From assembly GCA_964236585.1 (NCBI GenBank), contig CAXSFE010000009.1, positions 1 to 54,147 on the forward strand: a stretch of DNA of 54,147 nt, given 5' to 3'. Positions 51,507 to 54,147 of this stretch are shown here, in pieces. The number at the start of each line of letters is the position of its first letter. Positions within the stretch are counted from its first letter, which is position 1. Both the position numbers and the translations under genes were made by a program. Below the pieces are notes generated by a model. That model had not been told where the DNA came from, ran no database searches, and saw only the letters and a program-made list of their open reading frames with translations. Origin of the DNA: CAXSEF01 sp964236585 (lineage in GTDB: Bacteria; Pseudomonadota; Alphaproteobacteria; Acetobacterales; Acetobacteraceae).

Positions 51507-52418
51507 TCAGGCGACGCTGGTTTCCTTCGACCAGAGCCACGCGGCGCCGCGTACGCCGGAGCTGTCGCCATGCCGGTTTCGCAGGATCCTCGTGCGCATG
51601 GGGTCGGTGATGACGTTGCGCGCCATCAGGCCGGGTAGTTCCTCGTAGAGATGGTCCATGTTGGACAGGCCGCCGCCCAGGACAATGGCGTCCGGGTCCA
51701 GCAGGTTGACGATCTGTGCCAAGCCGCGCGCAAGCCGGTCGGCGTGGCGCGAGAGGGCTGCAATGGCCGCCGCCTCGCCGGCACGGGCGCGCTCCGGGAT
51801 CGAGCCGGCGTCGTAGTGGCCTGGGCCGTCGCAGTCCTCGGCCAGCGACGGGCCGGCGACGAAGCGCTCCAGGCAGCCCACGTTGCCGCAGAAGCAACGG
51901 GGCATCGGGAATTCCTCGATGCGGGCCCAAGGCAACGGGTTGTGGCCCCATTCGCCGCAGATGCTGTGCGCGCCGGTCAGCACGCGTCCGTCCACGACGA
52001 TGCCGCCGCCGCATCCGGTGCCGATGATCACGCCGAACACGACGTGCAGTCCGGCGGCGGCGCCGTCGACGGCTTCGGACAGGGCGAAGCAGTTGGCGTC
52101 GTTCTCCATCCGCACCGCACGGCCGACCGCCGTGGCGAGGTCGCGGTCGAAGGCCATGCCGTTCAGCCAGGTGGAATTCGCGTTCTTCACCAGACCGGTG
52201 CCGGGACTGATCGAGCCGGGGATGCCGATGCCGATGGTGGCCCGCTCGCCGAGCCGGGTGTCGACACCCTCGACCAGGCCCTGCACGGCGCGGATCGCGG
52301 CATCGTAGCTGCCTGGATTGGGGACACGGTGCCGGAACAGGATGCCGCCCTCGTCGTCGAGAGCCGCGATCTCGATCTTGGTTCCGCCGAAGTCCAGGCC
52401 GATGCGTCGGGTGTTCAT
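51507..52418 (-). CDS. ROK-family sugar kinase (fructokinase/N-acetylhexosamine-kinase-like)
   Basis: 303 residues. ATP phosphate-1 motif RIGLDFGGTKIEIAALDDEG, phosphate-2 FGVIIGTGCGGGIVVDG, catalytic Asp107 in RMENDANCFALSEAV, and the ROK zinc site with His159 (EWGHNPLPW) and Cys175, 177, 182 (RCFCGNVGCLE). ROK kinases with this GEWGHNPLPW segment include fructokinase Mak and N-acetylmannosamine or glucosamine kinases. Start ATG 52418; the 5-codon extension is dispensable. No sugar transporter or regulator adjoins. Substrate not assigned. Confidence 0.92.
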   Translation of the reverse strand: MNTRRIGLDFGGTKIEIAALDDEGGILFRHRVPNPGSYDAAIRAVQGLVEGVDTRLGERATIGIGIPGSISPGTGLVKNANSTWLNGMAFDRDLATAVGRAVRMENDANCFALSEAVDGAAAGLHVVFGVIIGTGCGGGIVVDGRVLTGAHSICGEWGHNPLPWARIEEFPMPRCFCGNVGCLERFVAGPSLAEDCDGPGHYDAGSIPERARAGEAAAIAALSRHADRLARGLAQIVNLLDPDAIVLGGGLSNMDHLYEELPGLMARNVITDPMRTRILRNRHGDSSGVRGAAWLWSKETSVA

Positions 52419-52732
52419 GACGGCATCCTGCAACCACGGGAAAATCGGCTCAAGGGTTCAGGGCGGCCGACTGCCGCATCGGTCAGAAATGCGCCGGGCA
52501 TGGAGGCGGCGGCGAACGTGCCTGAAGTCGTGTGTCGCGGGAGCCTTGCGCTTTCGGCATCGCCGCCGGACTGCGCAACTGGACGGTGCGGATGGTCTCG
52601 CAGACCCTGATGGTTGCGGCGAAAGGGGGCGCTGGGCCTTGCGGGTCCAGGACAGAGGTGTGTCCCTCGGGTGGAGTTTCTGCCCGGAGGCGACGCTTGC
52701 TCTTACCGCGCGAAGGGCGCGAGGATGGCGCG
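52419..52732. other. Intergenic region between ROK kinase and tusA
   Basis: 314 bp between divergent genes; promoters for both must lie here. I see no gene, no composite repeat and no convincing hairpin or box. A short plus-strand frame crosses it but has no start with a Shine-Dalgarno. Confidence 0.5.
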
Positions 52733-52996
52733 ATGACGGAAACATTGCTCGACGTGAAGGGGTTGGCCTGTCCGCTTCCCGTCCTGCGGGCCAACAAGGT
52801 GCTTCGCGGCATGGCAGCGGGAGAACGGCTGCGTGTGCTGGCCACGGATCGTGCCGCGGCGGCCGACATGAGGGCCTATTGCCGCGAGACCGGGCACGAT
52901 CTGGTGTCGTGCAGCGACGAGGCCGGCGTGCTCAGCTTCGTCATCCGTCGTCGCACCGACCCTGTGACAGCAGCCTCCGAGGCTGGCGCCCTGTGA
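52733..52996 (+). CDS. tusA: TusA/SirA-like sulfur-carrier protein
   Basis: 87 residues. The CPxP motif appears as KGLACPLPVLRANKVL, with Cys13 as the persulfide-carrying residue, followed by VLATDRAAAADMRAYCRET and a final strand VLSFVIRRR. TusA passes sulfur from IscS to thiouridine or molybdenum-cofactor pathways. GAGGA lies 8-9 nt before the ATG. Its TGA shares its last base with the ATG of the next gene (TGATG), a tight coupling with a deacetylase-like gene. Confidence 0.9.
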   Translation: MTETLLDVKGLACPLPVLRANKVLRGMAAGERLRVLATDRAAAADMRAYCRETGHDLVSCSDEAGVLSFVIRRRTDPVTAASEAGAL

Positions 52997-53949
52997 TGCG
53001 GGTGGCGCTGTTCACCCATGACGACTGCTTCGGCCACGACACCGGGCCTGGTCATGCCGAGTGTGCCGAGCGGCTGCGGGTCGTGTTGCGGGCGCTGGAG
53101 CATCCGGATTTCGTGCCGCTGCTGCGCGAGGCGGCACCGCTCGCCTCCGTCGAGCAGCTCTGCCGGGTGCATGCGCCGGACTATGTCGAGATGCTGCTGG
53201 CTCTTGATGTGCCAGCTGGGACGCTGATGCAGCTCGACGAGGATACCCTGATCGGTCCAGGCAGTGTCGCCGCTGCGCTGCGCGCCGCGGGCGGAGCGGT
53301 TGCTGCGGTCGATGCGGTGATGGAGGGATGGGCCGAGGCGGCGTTCGTCGCGGTGCGGCCGCCGGGCCATCATGCGGAGCCGGCCCGCGCGATGGGGTTC
53401 TGCCTGTTCAACTCCGTGGCGGTGGCAGCACACTGGGCCAGGGACCGATGGGATCTGCGGCGAGTGGCGGTGGTGGATTTCGACGTGCATCACGGCAACG
53501 GCACAGAAGCGATGTTCGCGTCCGATCCCCACCTGTTCTACGCGTCGAGCCATCAGTGGCCGTGCTACCCCGGCACGGGGCAGGAGGCGGAACATGGGGT
53601 CGCCGGCAACGTGGCGAACGCCATATTGACGCCTGGCTCCGGAAGCGAGGCGTTTCGTGACGTATGGGCCGGGCGGCTCCTGCCGGCCTTGGAGGCGTTC
53701 GCGCCGGAGTTCCTGATCCTGTCCGCTGGGTTTGACGCGCATCGGGCAGACCCTTTGGCGCAGCTCAGGCTGGAAGTGGATGATTTCGAGTGGCTGACTG
53801 GGCGGCTGATGGACGTGGCGGAGCGGCATTGCCGGTCACGTCTGGTGTCCGTGCTGGAGGGTGGCTACGATCTTGGGGCGCTTGCGACGTGCACCGCGGC
53901 ACATGTCCGCTGCCTGTTGCAGGGTTCGGCGCCAGGCCTGAATGCCTGA
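52996..53949 (+). CDS. Histone-deacetylase-like (class II) amidohydrolase
   Basis: 317 residues. Zinc-hydrolase fold of arginase-deacetylase type: HDDCFGHDTGPGHAECAERL (8-27), RPPGHHAEPARAMGFCLFNS with His125-His126 general bases, VVDFDVHHGNGTEAMF with ligands Asp163 and His165, and LSAGFDAHRADPLAQLRL with ligand Asp247. Ends VSVLEGGYDLGALA. Bacterial members act on acetylpolyamines, acetoin-related or acyl-lysine substrates. The one-base overlap with tusA suggests a shared need. Substrate unknown. Confidence 0.92.
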   Translation: MRVALFTHDDCFGHDTGPGHAECAERLRVVLRALEHPDFVPLLREAAPLASVEQLCRVHAPDYVEMLLALDVPAGTLMQLDEDTLIGPGSVAAALRAAGGAVAAVDAVMEGWAEAAFVAVRPPGHHAEPARAMGFCLFNSVAVAAHWARDRWDLRRVAVVDFDVHHGNGTEAMFASDPHLFYASSHQWPCYPGTGQEAEHGVAGNVANAILTPGSGSEAFRDVWAGRLLPALEAFAPEFLILSAGFDAHRADPLAQLRLEVDDFEWLTGRLMDVAERHCRSRLVSVLEGGYDLGALATCTAAHVRCLLQGSAPGLNA

Positions 53950-54147
53950 CCGAATGTTGCAAGGAGGGAAACTCCAAGATCCGACACAGTCAGGCCATAA
54001 GCTGCGTCTCCAAACTCTATTGTGAGCTTCTTTGGAAGTCACCGTTTGGAACAAGACCTCTACATATCCGGACTTTTGCTAAACTTAGCTCGCTTAGTGC
54101 CCGTTTGAGAATGGTCATGGGTGAGCAATGCGTCGGAGCAGCAGCGC
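53950..54147. other. AT-richer intergenic end of the window
   Basis: 198 bp, clearly more AT-rich than the surrounding genes, so a promoter region is likely. An ATG at 54112 opens a plus-strand frame running to the edge, too short to call. No composite repeat is seen. Confidence 0.4.

Overview
This window is high-GC chromosomal DNA whose gene content points to an alphaproteobacterium, most likely an acetic-acid-bacterium relative (Acetobacteraceae). The pointers are an EipB (DUF1849) envelope protein, a 41-residue L36, an ETFB-lysine-methyltransferase-type enzyme, GlcDEF glycolate oxidase, and a carotenoid cluster pairing two CrtI-family oxidoreductases with an acyltransferase and a glycosyltransferase. 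The family name is inference; alphaproteobacterium is better supported. I found no tRNA, rRNA, CRISPR array, prophage or intact insertion sequence.

Layout. 0-5.3 kb: minus-strand carotenoid operon (two desaturase/oxidase genes, acyltransferase, glycosyltransferase running off the left edge), matching the gene content of C30 apocarotenoid glycosyl-ester pathways. 5.5-14.2 kb: secreted ExbD-like protein, panB, LysR regulator, trxB with a divergent Lrp regulator, a GT39 membrane glycosyltransferase, and flagellar stator genes in the order motB-motA. 14.3-20.8 kb: TPR protein, glcD-glcE-glcF, rpmJ, small membrane protein. 20.9-28 kb: a Cox11-cytochrome c fusion, alpha/beta hydrolase, lytic transglycosylase lipoprotein with SPOR domain, queC, ThiF/MoeB-like enzyme with a DsrE-like partner, SH3 protein. 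28-34.5 kb: WD40 protein, CobW GTPase, O-antigen ligase and GT4 glycosyltransferase, then pyrD. 34.7-43.9 kb: a cold-shock-domain fusion protein, hemW, methyltransferase-ubiA, rsmE-gshA, AtoE-type transporter. 43.9-54.1 kb: lytic transglycosylase, WecA/MraY-type transferase, LolA, class I glutamine-amidotransferase-like hydrolase, SRPBCC protein, cysE, eipB, zinc-ribbon protein, ROK kinase, and tusA with a histone-deacetylase-like gene.

The most striking feature is not a gene. From 3.5 to 42 kb, 16 copies of one composite repeat of about 120 to 180 bp fill gaps between genes. A typical copy is two head-to-head arms. Each arm runs GCAAGG, hairpin 1 with the invariant core GCTCTGCC, a short linker (ACCCCGCC-like), and hairpin 2; the arms meet at a centre that is often CTTAAG. 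Stem sequences differ between copies but stay paired, so the folded form appears to be what is conserved. Fifteen of the 16 copies lie directly after a stop codon, usually between convergent genes, which suggests bidirectional terminators or mRNA-end processors. Some copies have been captured as coding sequence (the tail of QueC, the last codons and stop of PanB), and one appears split by an AT-rich inverted-repeat element. None occurs in the last 12 kb.

Start sites were chosen from Shine-Dalgarno sequences, family alignment from memory and neighbour overlaps. Many apparent N-terminal extensions were discarded because they read through the repeats. Functions are by recognition of motifs, without database searches.
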